NCBI GenBank assembly: GCA_963818695.1
Contig: CAWFTG010000011.1
Span: 434,001-498,000 of the forward strand
Length of the DNA stretch: 64,000 nucleotides
From: AP-15 sp963818695
Lineage (GTDB): Bacteria > Pseudomonadota > Alphaproteobacteria > ATCC43930 > CGMCC-115725
Reading direction: 5' to 3'
Of the stretch, positions 1-8,960 are shown one piece after another. Each line of letters opens with the position of its first letter. Positions within the stretch are counted from its first letter, which is position 1. The notes beneath the pieces were generated by a model. It was not told where the DNA came from. It searched no databases and was given only the letters and a program-made list of their open reading frames with translations. A program made the translations under genes and the position numbers.

Positions 1-13
1 GGCGTCGGCAACT

Positions 14-961
14 TCATGCCATTTGAAACAAGACGCCCTCCGGCTTTGAGGTGCCGACGAGCAACATGAACTCCGCGTCGGTAACCCCGACGTTGCGGAA
101 ATAGTGCACCCGGCCAGACGGGTTGAAGATCACGTCCTTCGGGCCAAGGCGCTCCTCGACCGTATGCCCGGACGCCTCCCAGCCGACAGTAATGCAGCCC
201 TTGATAACAAGATACGCGTCCTCGACAGAGCGCGAATAGCCGCGCACTCCGACGCCCTTCGGCAAATGGACCATGTCCATGCGATACTGGCCGGGTGGAG
301 CACCGCCTTCGCCTACATAGACCAATCGGGCGAATTCGGCGTCCCAGACCGGTCTTCGATCGGCGTAGCGCACAATATACCGAGCGAATTCCCGCTGGCG
401 CGGATCATCGCTGTCGGGATCGAACGCGCACGTTTTCCCGGGCGCGGCGCCGAAACGGCGCGCGGCCTGCGGATCGCTATCGCGCGGGTGGCAGACATAG
501 ATCGGCGGCTTCGGCATGCCCGTGCCGACGCTGATAGACATCAGCACCGGCTCGACCCCGTCGTTGCGAAAGCCGTGCGGGCGGCCGGCCTTGTTCAGCA
601 CCATGTCTTTTGGCCCCAGGCGCGCCTCGATCACTTCGTCGCCCCACGCCCAACCGACCGTCAGCACACCCTCGAGGACGAGAAAATGTTCGACGACCTC
701 ATGCGAGTGACAGGCGGCGTACTTGCCGACGGGTTGATGCACCAAACTCAACGTGAACCGGCCTGGTTTGAGTGTGCTCGGGTCGTCGGCTTTGGGCGAG
801 CCGCCGGCGCCGATATAGCGCATTTGCGCCCGCTCCAATTCCGGAAAACCGCGGCTTCCGGGGAAGGCATCCCAGTCGAAGCTCTTATCGGTATAGCGCC
901 CGATATGGCTCCGCATCTCACGAGAGAGGTCGAGCAGCTTTACCCGTGGGGCAACTGACAT
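14..961 (-). CDS. Bicupin-domain protein
   Basis: This 315-residue protein has two cupin modules in tandem, around residues 55-145 and 205-305. Each has a similar core (LVHQPVGKY and MVHLPKGVG), then a segment reading LTVGWAWG or ITVGWEASG, then LGPKD and a GRPHGFRN or GRVHYFRN strand that holds a likely metal-ligand histidine. The duplication is plain, but the second module has lost the HSHE-type histidines seen in the first. The gene is the last of a three-gene minus-strand operon, 25 bases after the SAF-domain oxidoreductase. It could be a sugar-acid isomerase or dioxygenase; the substrate cannot be read from the sequence. Confidence 0.85.
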   Translation of the reverse strand: MSVAPRVKLLDLSREMRSHIGRYTDKSFDWDAFPGSRGFPELERAQMRYIGAGGSPKADDPSTLKPGRFTLSLVHQPVGKYAACHSHEVVEHFLVLEGVLTVGWAWGDEVIEARLGPKDMVLNKAGRPHGFRNDGVEPVLMSISVGTGMPKPPIYVCHPRDSDPQAARRFGAAPGKTCAFDPDSDDPRQREFARYIVRYADRRPVWDAEFARLVYVGEGGAPPGQYRMDMVHLPKGVGVRGYSRSVEDAYLVIKGCITVGWEASGHTVEERLGPKDVIFNPSGRVHYFRNVGVTDAEFMLLVGTSKPEGVLFQMA

Positions 962-986
962 TACGGATTCCTGACAATCGGGTGTT

Positions 987-2327
987 TCATTTCGCGGCTA
1001 GTGTTGCCGCCGCGACCGGCAAAGGCGAGAACCGGCGTTCCATTTCGCGACGAGTACGAACCGCGTCGGTATCCGCTATCGCCACGTCCAGCCACGTTAT
1101 GATCTGGCCCGCGGGGAGGTCCCGCACGAGCTTGACGTTATGCGCCAAGCCAATCGGCAGCGCTTGTTCCAACAGGCTGCGTTCCGCCGGCACCAGCTTG
1201 CCCCAGACGGTGTACCCGCCTTCGCCGTCTAGCGTCTCGCCGGCCGAGAGCGCCCGCTTCGCGACAGCGACGACATCGCCGCGGAAGCCGCTCGCCTGCC
1301 CGGTCGGCTCTGCGCGCAACGCGGCTGACAGCACGGAAATGCCGAGCTCCAGGCCGATCAGATGATAGGGCTTGTACATCGCGGCATACCAGCCGCTGGC
1401 GTCGGTCCTCAGCCCGTACTCCCTGAAACAAGCCTTGGCGTATTCGTTTGGCGCTTTCAGTACGACGTAGACGCCCCATCGCAGATCGCGAAAGACTGCC
1501 CGGCCGTCGCGCTCGAGAGACGAGACCACTTCGACGGTTCCGTCCTGTTCGAGAACGCCGCCCGCTTTTCTCGCGCGTAGAACATGCGGCAGATCATCCA
1601 CCCCGCAAGGCGGGAAACCGAGACCGTCTCCCGGCACCGCGAGGCCCGTGGCGTTCGCGATCGCGGCCATCTCGATCGCGGATTTCGTGCCGTCGAGAAA
1701 GGAGTTGAACATCTGCGGGTTCATGCCGCCGCGGCGGGCCTCCTCCGGCGTGAGGCCGTAATGTGCCCAGACGTCGTCCGGTGTCACTGCGTGATAAGCC
1801 GGTAGATATTTGGTGCCCTTCCCCGCGGCGGCGACTTCGAAGCCGCACGCGCGCGCCCAGTCGACGAGCTCGCAGGTGAGCGCCGGCTGATCGCCGTAGG
1901 CCAGCGAATAGACAACGCCCTTGGACCGCGCTTCTGCCGCGAGGAGCGGTCCTGCCAGCACGTCGGCCTCGACATTCACCATCACGATGTGCTTGCCCGC
2001 AGCGACGGCAGCACGGGCGTGCGCAATGCCCGCCGCCGGCGAGCCGGTCGCCTCGACCAAGACATCGATATCGGGGTGGGCGCACGCCTCATCTCCGGAC
2101 GCGACAAACGCCGTGCTCTCGATCCGCGCCGCATCCCACCCGACCTTATCGCATGCGAGGCGGGCTCGGTCCGGGTCGAGGTCGGCGATGACCGGGACTT
2201 CCAGGCCGCGGACCGTCGGCACTTGCGAGAGAAACATCGAGCCAAACTTGCCGGCGCCGATCAGACCGACCCGTACCGGCGGACCGCCGTCCATAATACG
2301 CCGTTGCAGTAGCCGATTGAGGTTCAC
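987..2327 (-). CDS. NAD(P)-dependent oxidoreductase with C-terminal SAF domain
   Basis: The protein has 446 residues. It starts with a Rossmann fold (GLIGAGKFGSMF near residue 21) like that of homoserine dehydrogenases, and ends with an SAF-type domain (residues ~350-430) of the kind found in FlgA and antifreeze-like proteins. This architecture is known in uncharacterised oxidoreductases of sugar-acid and tetronate pathways. The start is a GTG preceded by GGAGGCGG at good spacing. Only 12 bases separate it from the PhyH gene upstream, and 25 from the bicupin downstream, so the three are probably co-transcribed and act on one substrate. The reaction itself is an inference. Confidence 0.85.
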   Translation of the reverse strand: MNLNRLLQRRIMDGGPPVRVGLIGAGKFGSMFLSQVPTVRGLEVPVIADLDPDRARLACDKVGWDAARIESTAFVASGDEACAHPDIDVLVEATGSPAAGIAHARAAVAAGKHIVMVNVEADVLAGPLLAAEARSKGVVYSLAYGDQPALTCELVDWARACGFEVAAAGKGTKYLPAYHAVTPDDVWAHYGLTPEEARRGGMNPQMFNSFLDGTKSAIEMAAIANATGLAVPGDGLGFPPCGVDDLPHVLRARKAGGVLEQDGTVEVVSSLERDGRAVFRDLRWGVYVVLKAPNEYAKACFREYGLRTDASGWYAAMYKPYHLIGLELGISVLSAALRAEPTGQASGFRGDVVAVAKRALSAGETLDGEGGYTVWGKLVPAERSLLEQALPIGLAHNVKLVRDLPAGQIITWLDVAIADTDAVRTRREMERRFSPLPVAAATLAAK

Positions 2328-2339
2328 GCGAGCCGCCTC

Positions 2340-3146
2340 CTATTCCGCGGCCGCTCTTTTGTAATAACCGCGGGCGTAGTTCAGGAGCGCGTCGTCCGCG
2401 ACCGGTTCGATCGGCGTGAAATCCCGGTGGGCAATCCACTCCGGCCGCGTCGGCGCGCGGATATAGTTCGATACCGCGCAGAGCGTCAGATATACGATCC
2501 GGCGCGGATACGGCGTGATGTTCGGCGCCGAGCCGTGCACCAGATTGCCGTGGAACATCAGCACCGAGCCGGGCTTGCCGGTTGGCGCGACGATGCCGCC
2601 CTCTTGCGCCAGCCTAGTGACGGCTTCTTTGTCGAGCGTCCACAAAGGATAGGACGTCGTCGTGATATCGTGTTCGGCCGCCAGGGTCCCGTGCTTATGG
2701 CTCTTCGGGATCAACATCAGCGGGCCGTTGATTGCCATCACCTCGTCCATGAACACGGCGATATTCATCGCGCGCGGCTCGGGCATGCCGTCGTCGCGCG
2801 CCCAGGTGCCGTAATCCTGGTGCCATTGCCATACGTCGCCCTCGAACGCCGCCTTCGCGTTGATCTTGAACTGGTGCGTGTAGACCCCTTCGCCAAAGAC
2901 CTGCTCCAGCGGCTCGACCAGGCGCGGATGCGCGCCCAGCAGGCGAAACGCCTCGTTGTAGGTGTGCGCGGCAAACGCGGTCCGCGGCGCGCCGGTCTTC
3001 TCCCGCCACACCTCGGGGCGATCCGATCTATAGATTTCCTCCGCCTCATCGCGCAGGACTGCGACTTCCTCGTCGGAGAAGCAGCCGGGCAGAAAAAAAT
3101 ATCCCTCCTCGTCAAACTGTCGGATCTGATCGGGCCTGAGTTTCAC
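2340..3146 (-). CDS. Phytanoyl-CoA dioxygenase (PhyH) family protein
   Basis: This is a predicted Fe(II)/2-oxoglutarate-dependent oxygenase of about 268 residues. The iron-binding HxD is visible in QWHQDYGTW, the distal histidine probably in NLVHGSAPN, and an arginine follows in the YPRRIVYLT strand. An in-frame ATG lies at 3188, but the GTG at 3146 follows a very strong AGAGGAGGAAAG site and gives the usual family N-terminus, so it is preferred. It is the first gene of the operon with the SAF oxidoreductase and bicupin. Hydroxylation of a small substrate followed by dehydrogenation is a reasonable guess. Confidence 0.87.
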   Translation of the reverse strand: MKLRPDQIRQFDEEGYFFLPGCFSDEEVAVLRDEAEEIYRSDRPEVWREKTGAPRTAFAAHTYNEAFRLLGAHPRLVEPLEQVFGEGVYTHQFKINAKAAFEGDVWQWHQDYGTWARDDGMPEPRAMNIAVFMDEVMAINGPLMLIPKSHKHGTLAAEHDITTTSYPLWTLDKEAVTRLAQEGGIVAPTGKPGSVLMFHGNLVHGSAPNITPYPRRIVYLTLCAVSNYIRAPTRPEWIAHRDFTPIEPVADDALLNYARGYYKRAAAE

Positions 3147-3250
3147 GGCTTTCCTCCTCTCGAGCACGCACCGCTCGGCGGCCGTCATTTCGTCCAGCTC
3201 AGTAATATACTCAGAACCGGGACGCGCCCAAGAACGTCGCGGCCGCTACA

Positions 3251-3985
3251 TTAGATCAGCCCAAGGTCGCGCAGACTGGTGTGGCCCTTGCGCGCGATGA
3301 TCACGTGGTCGTGCAATAGCACGCCGAGCGGGGCCGCGGCTTTTTTGATGTCTTGCGTGACGGCGATGTCGGCCTTGGACGGGGTCGGGTCGCCGGAAGG
3401 GTGGTTGTGCACCAGGATCAGCGCCGCGGCGCCGAGATCGAGCGCGCGCTTGACGACCTCGCGCGGATAGACCGGCGTATGGTCGATCGTGCCGCGCTGC
3501 TGGCGCTCATGCTTGATCAGCACGTTCTTGCGGTCGAGAAACAGGATGTGGAATTCCTCGACCTTGTTGTGCGCGACGTGGGCGTTGCAATAGTCGATCA
3601 GCTTGTCCCAGGAATTGACGACCGGCCGCTCCTGCAAGTCGACGCGCATCAGCCGCAGCGCCGCCTCGCGCACCGATTTGACCGCAGCGATGCCGGCGAG
3701 GCCGAGTCCGGCCTCCGACAGCGCGTCGGGGTCGGCGCTCATCACTTCGCCGAAGCCACCGAAATGCGCGAGGAGAGCCTTTGCCGTCGGCTTCACATCG
3801 CCTTGCGGGTTGGCGGCGAACAGCAGCAATTCGAGCAGCTCGTAATCGGGCAGGCTTTCGGCTCCGGCGGCGATCATCCGCTCGCGCAACCTGCGGCGGT
3901 GGCCGTAGTAGTGCGGAACACCGGTTTCGCCTTCGGCGAACTCATTCCTGCCGTGCCGCACGGGGGTCGGGAACGGCGCCCCCAC
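3251..3985 (-). CDS. radC: RadC family protein (JAB/MPN domain)
   Basis: This is a 244-residue member of the RadC/UPF0758 family. A helix-hairpin-helix region near residues 35-100 (LPDYELLELLLFA) precedes the JAB1/MPN domain, whose metal motif is VHNHPSGDPTPSKADI (HxH plus D). The family is often named a DNA repair protein, but its real role is unsettled. The start is a GTG at 3985; another GTG at 3961 is equally possible. Its 5' end overlaps a small same-strand ORF in another frame. A short inverted repeat lies just upstream of its start. Confidence 0.92.
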   Translation of the reverse strand: MGAPFPTPVRHGRNEFAEGETGVPHYYGHRRRLRERMIAAGAESLPDYELLELLLFAANPQGDVKPTAKALLAHFGGFGEVMSADPDALSEAGLGLAGIAAVKSVREAALRLMRVDLQERPVVNSWDKLIDYCNAHVAHNKVEEFHILFLDRKNVLIKHERQQRGTIDHTPVYPREVVKRALDLGAAALILVHNHPSGDPTPSKADIAVTQDIKKAAAPLGVLLHDHVIIARKGHTSLRDLGLI

Positions 3986-4248
3986 CCTTTCCTCGGCCGC
4001 AATCCCCGGGTCAAGCCCGGGGAGGGGAGGGCTAGGGGAGGGAGGCTACAGTCTTCCAGCGCGCCAGTGCCGTATATCTCACGGCACAGCGCTCTCACGC
4101 GATCATGGTCGGCGGAGTCGAACACCCACACGCGCCGCGCGACCTCCCATACCCCGCCGAGACCGCGGGCTCTGGCCGGGAAATTAGCGTGGTAAGGGCT
4201 ACTGACTGCGATCCGGCCGTCCTCCTCTTCAACGATCGACAGCGGCAT
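3874..4248 (-). CDS. Small conserved protein, C-terminus doubtful
   Basis: The first ~60 residues look like genuine protein. They contain SSPYHANFPARARGLGG, VWVFDSADHDRVRALC and REIYGTG, a pattern known from short uncharacterised phage- and plasmid-linked proteins. After about residue 65 the frame enters a GC-rich inverted repeat (4004-4022) and then runs 112 bases antiphase inside radC, where the residues are low-complexity Arg/Gly/Pro. The ancestral C-terminus was probably lost when the repeat arrived. I do not recognise a function. It may be a truncated gene rather than an active one. Confidence 0.45.
   Translation of the reverse strand: MPLSIVEEEDGRIAVSSPYHANFPARARGLGGVWEVARRVWVFDSADHDRVRALCREIYGTGALEDCSLPPLALPSPGLTRGLRPRKGWGRRSRPPCGTAGMSSPKAKPVFRTTTATAAGCASG
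4004..4022. repeat. REP-like inverted repeat, family A
   Basis: CCCCGGG and CCCGGGG flank the loop TCAAG. The same loop and core recur at 25147-25169 and, in degenerate inverted form, near 63850. It sits between radC and the small ORF and probably forms an RNA hairpin. Confidence 0.7.
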
Positions 4249-4350
4249 TCAAGGTACCAAGCAGTTGATTTGGCAGTCGTCAACGCACTTTCCACGAATG
4301 GGGTTAACGTCTCGTTGAGCATCTTCGCCACTCGCTGACGCGAAAATCCT

Positions 4351-4653
4351 TTACTGCAGCCGGGCAAACCGCAGCCGCAGCTCGGTGACCGCCCCGGGTT
4401 GTTCTTGTTGCACCCAATGCCCGCCACCGTCGCCCAGATGAAGGCCGAGCCTACGGGTACACACGCTCCGCTGCATTCGCTCGAAATCATCGGGAGGCTT
4501 GTAGGTGGCCTAATCGCTCTTGCCGGCGATAAAGATCGGCGGCACGTCGATCGTGCGGCCCGAGAACGGCTGCAGCTCGGCATCGTAGAGGCCTTGCGTG
4601 CGGGCGCAATACCACTGCAATCCGCCCTGGAAACCGCTGCGTTCGTATTCGGT
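4351..4653 (-). pseudogene. Alpha/beta hydrolase (epoxide-hydrolase-like) C-terminal remnant
   Basis: The minus strand encodes the end of an alpha/beta hydrolase without its N-terminus. In one frame it reads RSGFQGGLQWY, GRTIDVPPIFIAGKSD, then an in-frame TAG at 4507-4509, then TYKPPDDFERMQ and the catalytic-histidine segment GHWVQQEQPGAVTEL, ending at TAA. In the family a Trp usually follows GKSD, so TGG to TAG is the likely nonsense change. Sequence upstream of 4660 is a GC-rich inverted repeat and unrelated to the hydrolase. The fragment is therefore a remnant next to an intact, different hydrolase. Confidence 0.8.
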
Positions 4654-4695
4654 GCTAGAGGAGCAAGTGCTGGGCGATTGGTTCCCGGGGGAGGC

Positions 4696-4721
4696 CCCTC
4701 TCCCCGTAGGCGGGGAGAGGG
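4696..4721. repeat. REP-like inverted repeat, family B
   Basis: CCCTCTCCCCG and CGGGGAGAGGG form a perfect 11-bp stem around the loop TAGG. Related copies lie at 23810-23830 and 30334-30368. This copy follows the esterase stop and marks the break point of the hydrolase remnant, so it may also act as a terminator. Confidence 0.75.
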
Positions 4722-4741
4722 AAGAGCTTGCGTAGGGCGAT

Positions 4742-5605
4742 CTACCCCAGGTGCTTCTTGAAGAAAGCGGCGATTGGGTCGAAGGACGCGCTGGTCGAAC
4801 GCTTTTCGTTGTCGACATAGACTATCTCGATGTCGCCGCCCGCCTTGCGGTAGTTCGAGACGAACCGCTCGGGCTCGTTGCCCGGGAAATTCGAATCGTC
4901 GTCGTGATAGTCATGCACGATGTCGGGGCGGCCCTGGACCCACAGCGCCGCCGGCATCCGCACCTTCTCGCCGCGTTCGAGGAGCAGCAGCGGGTTGCCC
5001 TCCCTCATCGCGTCTTCGGTCTTCCAATAGGTGTCGTGCTTTTCCTTCATGCCGATCGAGAAGGCCGGCGGGTTCGGTCCCTTGGCCAGCTTCTGGGCAT
5101 TGCGGTAGCGCGACAGCGGGTTGATGACCGGCCATGACATCGCCACCGCGCTCACCGTTGCATCGACGGCGGGCGACCCCGCCGGCAGTGGGACCGAGGC
5201 GTATCGCGAGTCGGTCGGCCGCATCGCCGCGAGCATGGCGAGATGGCCGCCGCTCGACTGACCCGCGATGCCGATCCGGTTCGGGTCGATTTTGAGTTCA
5301 CGGGCGCGCGCTTTCACCCAGCGGGTCGCATAATTGATGTCGATCAACGAGGTCGGATAGCCGTCCGCCGCATGACGGAAATTCAACGAGGCGACGACAA
5401 AGCCGTTTTTCGCCAAGGTTTCGTCAAGGCCCTGGGTGCCCGTCAGGTCGCCGCTGGTCCATGCGCCGCCATGCAGATCGATCACTGCCGGGAACGGCCC
5501 GTCGCCCTTCGGCTTGTAGAGCCGCGCGATCAGCCGCGTGTCGCCGTGGCGGAGATATTCGACATCGTCGGTTGTGAATTCCTGAGTGTTATTCGGCATG
5601 TTCAC
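4742..5605 (-). CDS. Alpha/beta hydrolase, esterase/lipase-like
   Basis: This 287-residue enzyme resembles hormone-sensitive-lipase and BD-FAE type esterases. The oxyanion motif HGGAW lies near residue 46 and the nucleophile elbow GQSSGG near residue 117. Aspartates in the GRPDIVHDYHDDD region and the C-terminal stretch supply candidates for the acid; a clear C-terminal catalytic His is not evident in the last 30 residues, which is slightly odd. There is no signal peptide, so it should be cytoplasmic. The substrate is unknown. The nearest upstream neighbour is transcribed divergently. Confidence 0.82.
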   Translation of the reverse strand: MNMPNNTQEFTTDDVEYLRHGDTRLIARLYKPKGDGPFPAVIDLHGGAWTSGDLTGTQGLDETLAKNGFVVASLNFRHAADGYPTSLIDINYATRWVKARARELKIDPNRIGIAGQSSGGHLAMLAAMRPTDSRYASVPLPAGSPAVDATVSAVAMSWPVINPLSRYRNAQKLAKGPNPPAFSIGMKEKHDTYWKTEDAMREGNPLLLLERGEKVRMPAALWVQGRPDIVHDYHDDDSNFPGNEPERFVSNYRKAGGDIEIVYVDNEKRSTSASFDPIAAFFKKHLG

Positions 5606-5781
5606 TCCCTTCCGGGGTTGCTCTGCTGTATCGGCAACTCCGATATCGAAGCCGACGCTTCACGGTACTCGCTCTCGGCACAGCGGGGAAGAGCGCTCTT
5701 CAGGGATCGCAAACGCGGCAAACCCGTTAGAGTGCCAATCAGAATCCCGGCCGCTTCATACGTTTCAAACCGGCAGATCGA

Positions 5782-6516
5782 ATGATTCCTCAGTGGTTAC
5801 ACATGCTTTCGATTGCGTATCTGCTGTTGGGCGCGATCAGCGCCGCGATCATATCGCTCGATCTGATCCATCATCCGCAGCCTATGTGGATAATGAACGT
5901 CGTCTGGCCGGTAACGGCATTGTTCGGAACCATTTGGATATTGTGGCAATACTTTACATATGGTCGGCTTGCGGCGCGCGAGAAGGCGAACGCGGCAATG
6001 CAGCGCGGGGATGAGCCGCCCAGCAAGAAGCTGACGCCGTTCCCGATCATCGTCGCCAACGGCACGCTGCATTGCGGTGCCGGTTGCACATTGGGCGACG
6101 TTTGCGCAGAGTGGCTGGTATTCGCGTTCCCCGGTATTGCGGTCGCCTTTGGCTGGCACTGGCTTTTCGGCGACAAGATTTTCGCCGTCTGGATCGTGGA
6201 CTACCTGTTTGCATACGCTTTCGGCATAGTCTTCCAATATTTCACGATCGCGCCGATGCGGGATTTGTCGATTGGCCGGGGCATCGTCGCTGCGATAAAG
6301 GCCGATACCCTCTCGCTGACGGCCTGGCAGGTCGGCATGTACGGCTTCATGGCGTTTGCTTATTTCGTCATCTTTCAGACTTTGATCGGCACCAAGCTGG
6401 AGACCGACACGGTCGAGTTCTGGTTCATGATGCAGATCGCGATGTTTTTTGGTTTCTTGACATCATATCCGGTCAATTGGTGGCTGATCCGCCATGGCCT
6501 CAAGGAGCAGATGTAG
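5782..6516 (+). CDS. DUF4396 integral membrane protein
   Basis: This 244-residue protein has an N-terminal helix pair (residues 5-25 and 33-55), then the DUF4396 signature GTLHCGAGCTLGD near residue 95, then about four more membrane segments ending in TSYPVNWWLI. The cysteine-containing HCGAGC motif could bind metal. The gene stops 40 bases before the copper ATPase start on the same strand. DUF4396 genes are often near metal-transport genes, so a copper-linked role is suggested, not shown. Confidence 0.85.
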   Translation: MIPQWLHMLSIAYLLLGAISAAIISLDLIHHPQPMWIMNVVWPVTALFGTIWILWQYFTYGRLAAREKANAAMQRGDEPPSKKLTPFPIIVANGTLHCGAGCTLGDVCAEWLVFAFPGIAVAFGWHWLFGDKIFAVWIVDYLFAYAFGIVFQYFTIAPMRDLSIGRGIVAAIKADTLSLTAWQVGMYGFMAFAYFVIFQTLIGTKLETDTVEFWFMMQIAMFFGFLTSYPVNWWLIRHGLKEQM

Positions 6517-6556
6517 CCATGGCGGGACGGCATTGGTGAGTTCCGTCGATCGCCTG

Positions 6557-8908
6557 ATGACAATACCCGAACCCCTCGCTCGCCCAGACAGCCGAGATCA
6601 TGATGGCGCAACGGTCCCCGGGGCGGTCCGGGACCCGGTTTGCGGCATGACGGTCGATCCCGCGATGGCCAAGCACCACCACGAAACGGAGGGCGAGAGG
6701 TATTTTTTCTGCGGCAATCGTTGCCGCGAGCGTTTCGCGGCGGACCCGGCTCGCTATTTGACCCGGGCCGCTCCCGAGACCGCAAAACCGCTTGGCGCTG
6801 GGGAACTGTGGACCTGCCCGATGCATCCGCAGATCCAGCGTGCCGCGCCCGGCAGCTGTCCGATTTGCGGCATGGCGCTCGAACCGATGATGCCGGCCGG
6901 AGGGGACACAGCCAACCCGGAGCTGCGCGATATGGCGCGTCGGTTCTGGGTGTGCGTGGGGTTGTCCGTTCCGCTCGTCTCTCTGGCGATGGCCGGAGAT
7001 TTCGGGCATCCCGGACTTATCGCGCCGCGTGCCGCGGTGTGGGTGCAACTTGTGCTTGCCACGCCGGCGGTGCTGTGGGGCGGCTGGCCCTTCTTCGAGC
7101 GCGGCTGGAGGTCGATCGTCAGCCGGCGTCTGAACATGTTCACCCTGATCGCGCTCGGCACCGGAGTTGCGTATGTCTACAGCCTCGTTGCGGCGCTGCT
7201 GCCCGGTGTATTTCCGCCTTCGTTCCACACACCGGAAGGCGAGATCCCGGTTTATTTCGAGCCGGCAGCGGTCATCGTGACCTTGGTATTGCTCGGCCAG
7301 GTGCTCGAGCTGCGTGCCCGCACGCAAACCGGTACCGCCATCCGCGCGCTGCTGGATCTCGCGCCGAAGCGGGCCCGCCTGGTGCGCGACGACGGCACCG
7401 AAACCGACATCCCGCTTGAAGAGGTCCAGCCGGGAAACCGCCTGCGTGTTCGTCCCGGCGAGAAGGTGCCTGTCGACGGTGCCGTCCTCGAAGGAAGGAG
7501 CACCGTCGACGAGTCGATGATCACGGGGGAACCCGTGCCGGCGGAGAAGGCCGCGGGCGACAAGGTTACCGGCGCTACCGTCAATGCCACCGGCACCTTC
7601 GTCATGCGGGCGGAGCGGGTCGGCAGCGACACCTTGCTTGCACAGATCGTCCAGATGGTCGCCGAGGCGCAGCGGTCGCGCGCACCGATCCAAAGCTTGG
7701 CCGATACGGTTTCAGCTTGGTTCGTGCCGGGCATCATTGTTGCCGCCTTCCTGACCTTCGCCGCCTGGTCGCTCTTCGGCCCCGCTCCCGTGATGACCTT
7801 CGCGCTCGTCAACGCCGTTGCGGTGCTGATCATCGCTTGCCCGTGCGCCCTCGGTTTGGCGACTCCGATGTCGATCATGGTCGGCACCGGGCGGGGTGCG
7901 CGGGCCGGCGTTCTCGTCAAGAACGCCGAGGCGCTCGAGCTGATGGAGAAGGTTGACACCCTCGTCGTCGACAAGACCGGGACCCTGACCGAGGGCAAGC
8001 CCGGCCTCGTCGGAGTCGCTGCGATCGGCCCGTTCACCGAGAACGAATTGCTGCGTCTGGCCGCCAGCCTCGAACAGGGCAGCGAGCACCCCTTAGCGGC
8101 CGCCATTATGCGCGGCGCCGAGGAACGTGGGCTGACCTTGGGCGCAGCGGAAGATTTCACCTCCGAGACCGGGAAAGGCGTCACTGGGGTCGTCGACGGA
8201 AGGCAGATTGCGGTGGGCAATGTGGCTCTTTTCGCATCCCTCGGCATCGAGCCGGCGGGTTTGGCCGCGCGCGCGGAGGAGCTCCGGAAAGACGGCCAGA
8301 GCGTCATGCTGGTCGCGGTCGACGGCGTCGCGGCCGGGCTCCTCGCGGTCGCCGATCCGATCAAGGGAAACGCGATCGGCGCGCTGATGGCGCTGTGCGG
8401 CTATGGGATACACACGGTGATGCTGACTGGCGACAGCCGGACTACGGCAGAGGCGGTTGGCCGGAAGCTCGGCCTCGACGACATCGCCGCCGAAGTTCTT
8501 CCGGATCAGAAGGCCGCGGTGGTCAGAGACCTTCAACAAAAGGGCCGGGTCGTCGCAATGGCCGGAGACGGGATCAACGACGCGCCGGCCCTGGCGCAGG
8601 CGCAAATCGGCATTGCGATGGGCACCGGCACCGACGTTGCGATGCAGAGCGCGGCGATGACATTGGTCAAAGGGGATTTGCAGGGCATCGTGCGGGCCCG
8701 CGCCCTCTCCCGTGCGGTCATGCGGAACATCCGCGAGAACCTGTCCTTCGCCTTCGTCTTCAACGGCCTCGCGATCCCGATCGCCGCCGGCGCTCTCTAT
8801 CCGGCATTCGGCCTTTTGCTCAACCCGATGATCGCGAGCGCCGCGATGAGCGCGAGCTCGGTGCTCGTCATCGGCAACGCACTGCGCCTGCGCAATGTGC
8901 GACTGTGA
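6557..8908 (+). CDS. copA: Copper-translocating P1B-type ATPase with YHS and HMBD domains
   Basis: This is a heavy-metal pump of about 783 residues in the inner membrane. An N-terminal YHS domain (DPVCGMTVDP) and a heavy-metal-binding domain (WTCPMHPQIQ, CPICGMALEP) replace the usual CxxC HMA repeats. The translocation motif is CPC (residues 428-430). The phosphorylation motif DKTGTLTEG begins at residue 472, and GDGINDAPAL forms the hinge. The MSASSVLVIGNALRLR helix near the C-terminus fits a Cu(I) exporter. The ATG at 6557 avoids overlap with the DUF4396 gene; an upstream in-frame ATG at 6494 is possible. Neither has a strong ribosome site. No CueR-type regulator is adjacent. Confidence 0.93.
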   Translation: MTIPEPLARPDSRDHDGATVPGAVRDPVCGMTVDPAMAKHHHETEGERYFFCGNRCRERFAADPARYLTRAAPETAKPLGAGELWTCPMHPQIQRAAPGSCPICGMALEPMMPAGGDTANPELRDMARRFWVCVGLSVPLVSLAMAGDFGHPGLIAPRAAVWVQLVLATPAVLWGGWPFFERGWRSIVSRRLNMFTLIALGTGVAYVYSLVAALLPGVFPPSFHTPEGEIPVYFEPAAVIVTLVLLGQVLELRARTQTGTAIRALLDLAPKRARLVRDDGTETDIPLEEVQPGNRLRVRPGEKVPVDGAVLEGRSTVDESMITGEPVPAEKAAGDKVTGATVNATGTFVMRAERVGSDTLLAQIVQMVAEAQRSRAPIQSLADTVSAWFVPGIIVAAFLTFAAWSLFGPAPVMTFALVNAVAVLIIACPCALGLATPMSIMVGTGRGARAGVLVKNAEALELMEKVDTLVVDKTGTLTEGKPGLVGVAAIGPFTENELLRLAASLEQGSEHPLAAAIMRGAEERGLTLGAAEDFTSETGKGVTGVVDGRQIAVGNVALFASLGIEPAGLAARAEELRKDGQSVMLVAVDGVAAGLLAVADPIKGNAIGALMALCGYGIHTVMLTGDSRTTAEAVGRKLGLDDIAAEVLPDQKAAVVRDLQQKGRVVAMAGDGINDAPALAQAQIGIAMGTGTDVAMQSAAMTLVKGDLQGIVRARALSRAVMRNIRENLSFAFVFNGLAIPIAAGALYPAFGLLLNPMIASAAMSASSVLVIGNALRLRNVRL

Positions 8909-8960
8909 AGGGGATCAGGGACACCGGAATAATTCCCCTCTCCCTTGTTCTGTAAGAGAA

